A DNA stretch of 64,000 nt, from positions 97,001-161,000 of the forward strand of contig JAWQEG010002462.1 of the NCBI GenBank assembly GCA_033782935.1. Reading direction: 5' to 3'. A program made the translations under genes and the position numbers. This DNA comes from Petrolisthes cinctipes. Its lineage: Eukaryota > Arthropoda > Malacostraca > Decapoda > Porcellanidae. Positions 63,080 through 64,000 of the stretch are shown here, piece after piece; positions within the stretch are counted from its first letter, which is position 1; each line of letters starts with the position of its first letter. The notes beneath the pieces were generated by a model, which saw nothing but the letters and a program-made list of their open reading frames with translations, was not told the DNA's origin and searched no databases.

Positions 63080-64000
63080 ATGTCTACCGTACAAGAATTA
63101 TTGGGAGAGGCTCAACTATTGGGAATTGAAGATAAGGCCGAACTTCAAGTATACGTGAGGGGCCGCCAAGAAGAAGAAAGGCTTGAAAGGGCGGCCATAA
63201 GAGAAAATGAAAGGGAACAGAGAGAGCAAGAAAAATTGAAATGGGAACATGAAAAGGAAGTATTGGAACTGCAAGTACGTGCGAGTGAAAGTCAAAGTGC
63301 GAGTGGAAGTAATGTCGCAAGCTCAACCACCGTGACCCCAAGGTTACAACTGTCAAAATACGTAGAGGGAGACGATATCGAGCTGTTTATTGAGCGATTC
63401 GAAATGGTTGCAGACACTTATAGATTAGATGATGATATAAAGAAGCTCGAGTTTATTAATTTATTCGATGGAAAAGCACTTAGTATTCTCCACCGACTCG
63501 ACAGTACCGCCAGAGACTATGAGAACATGAAAAAGGCTTTATTACAGGCGTATGGGTTGACGGTCGATGACGCTAGGAATCAGTTCTGGCGTGCATCCTT
63601 ACAGGATAAGGAGACTGTTGCACAGTTTAGTGCACGTCTGACCAGTTACCTGGATCAGTGGTTAGATAAGGCCGAAACACCTAAGACTTTGGAGGGGGTA
63701 AAAGACTAGTTGCTGCGTACACAGCTGGAGAAGTCTTGCCCTCCAGAATTGTCGGCTCAGCTGAAAACCAACAAGGTGAAAACGTTGCAAACGATGGTGG
63801 ATATGTCCGACGCTCATTTTACCGCGTATGGTTACCATACGCGGATTCAGTATAATAAGAAAATTAATCAGTCGAATAAGCCTTCTCAGAACTCTGCTGT
63901 TTCATATAACCAGTCGAGTAAAAATCAGTCACAGCAGCAGAGTCAAATTGTTCGTCTGCAACCTAAACCTCATTTTAATCATACCCAGAAACAAGGTAAT
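63080..64000 (+). pseudogene. element F Gag, with in-frame TAG, runs off the edge
   Basis: It starts MSTVQELLGEAQLLGI, followed by a long charged helix (ERLERAAIRENEREQREQEK) that is probably a coiled coil. The capsid region has FIERFEMVADTYRLDDDIKK, LSILHRLDSTARDYENMKKA and FWRASLQDKETVAQFSARLT. A TAG at 63707 (GVKD*LLRTQLEKSCPPEL) interrupts an otherwise continuous frame. The frame stays open to the window end through NKVKTLQTMVDMSDAHFTAY and a Gln/Asn-rich stretch. A premature stop is most likely. Programmed read-through cannot be excluded from one copy. Confidence 0.85.

Overview
This is eukaryotic nuclear DNA, most likely from an arthropod and plausibly a decapod crustacean. The support is AT-rich sequence full of simple repeats, spliced host exons with long introns, TTAGG-type (CCTAACCTGA) runs, and a mix of CR1/Jockey-like LINEs, Copia, CsRn1-like Gypsy, Harbinger, Tigger/pogo and many MITEs. 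The lineage is inferred from this character and was not matched to a reference.

Only one host gene is recognisable: two minus-strand exons of a RagC/RagD-type GTPase (11763-11905 and 8691-8922), joined by an intron of about 2.8 kb that begins directly after the first of them. Nearly everything else is transposable elements, mostly nested in one another. From left to right: a TIR element and a 16-bp minisatellite (1-812); a fold-back element (1080-1505); an intact-looking two-exon HARBI1-like transposase gene (2533-4179, minus); a LINE with 8-bp target duplications and a tRNA-like head (5369-8491); the RagC/D exons with a LINE-A copy between them; two head-to-tail copies of an unknown ~4 kb TIR element H (12947-17061 and 17143-20929); a retroposon R copy; a G-rich minisatellite that switches strand (22040-23340); MITE S2, internally expanded and interrupted by LINE-A (23654-25671); and several copies of MITE family M (8-bp target duplications).

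The middle (28451-36490) is a stack of two CR1-like LINE-C copies broken by LINE-A, a Tigger-like 1 kb element, LINE-B and several MITEs. Between 36.7 and 40.6 kb lie M-family remnants with telomere-like arrays, T-rich tandem repeats and a scrambled LINE-D 3' end. A minus-strand Copia element (40594-51165) is split inside its RNase H by a plus-strand Gypsy-type element with 635-bp LTRs (41427-48087). Next come a Tigger/jerky-like transposase pseudogene split by MITE S1, and two adjacent LINE-B copies, one with a 973-residue open frame. A CsRn1-like Gypsy element follows (about 57.8-61.7 kb); its integrase is broken by the 5' LTR of a further LTR element whose gag runs off the right edge.

The window is therefore a record of successive insertions. 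Many can be checked from target-site duplications and from empty sites present in paralogous copies inside the window. The most unusual items are the H element pair, MITE family M with its telomere-like arrays, the 12-fold amplification of a primer-binding-site-like unit in the CsRn1-like leader, the divergent RagC/D exon, and the repeated local amplification of coding segments inside dead LINEs.
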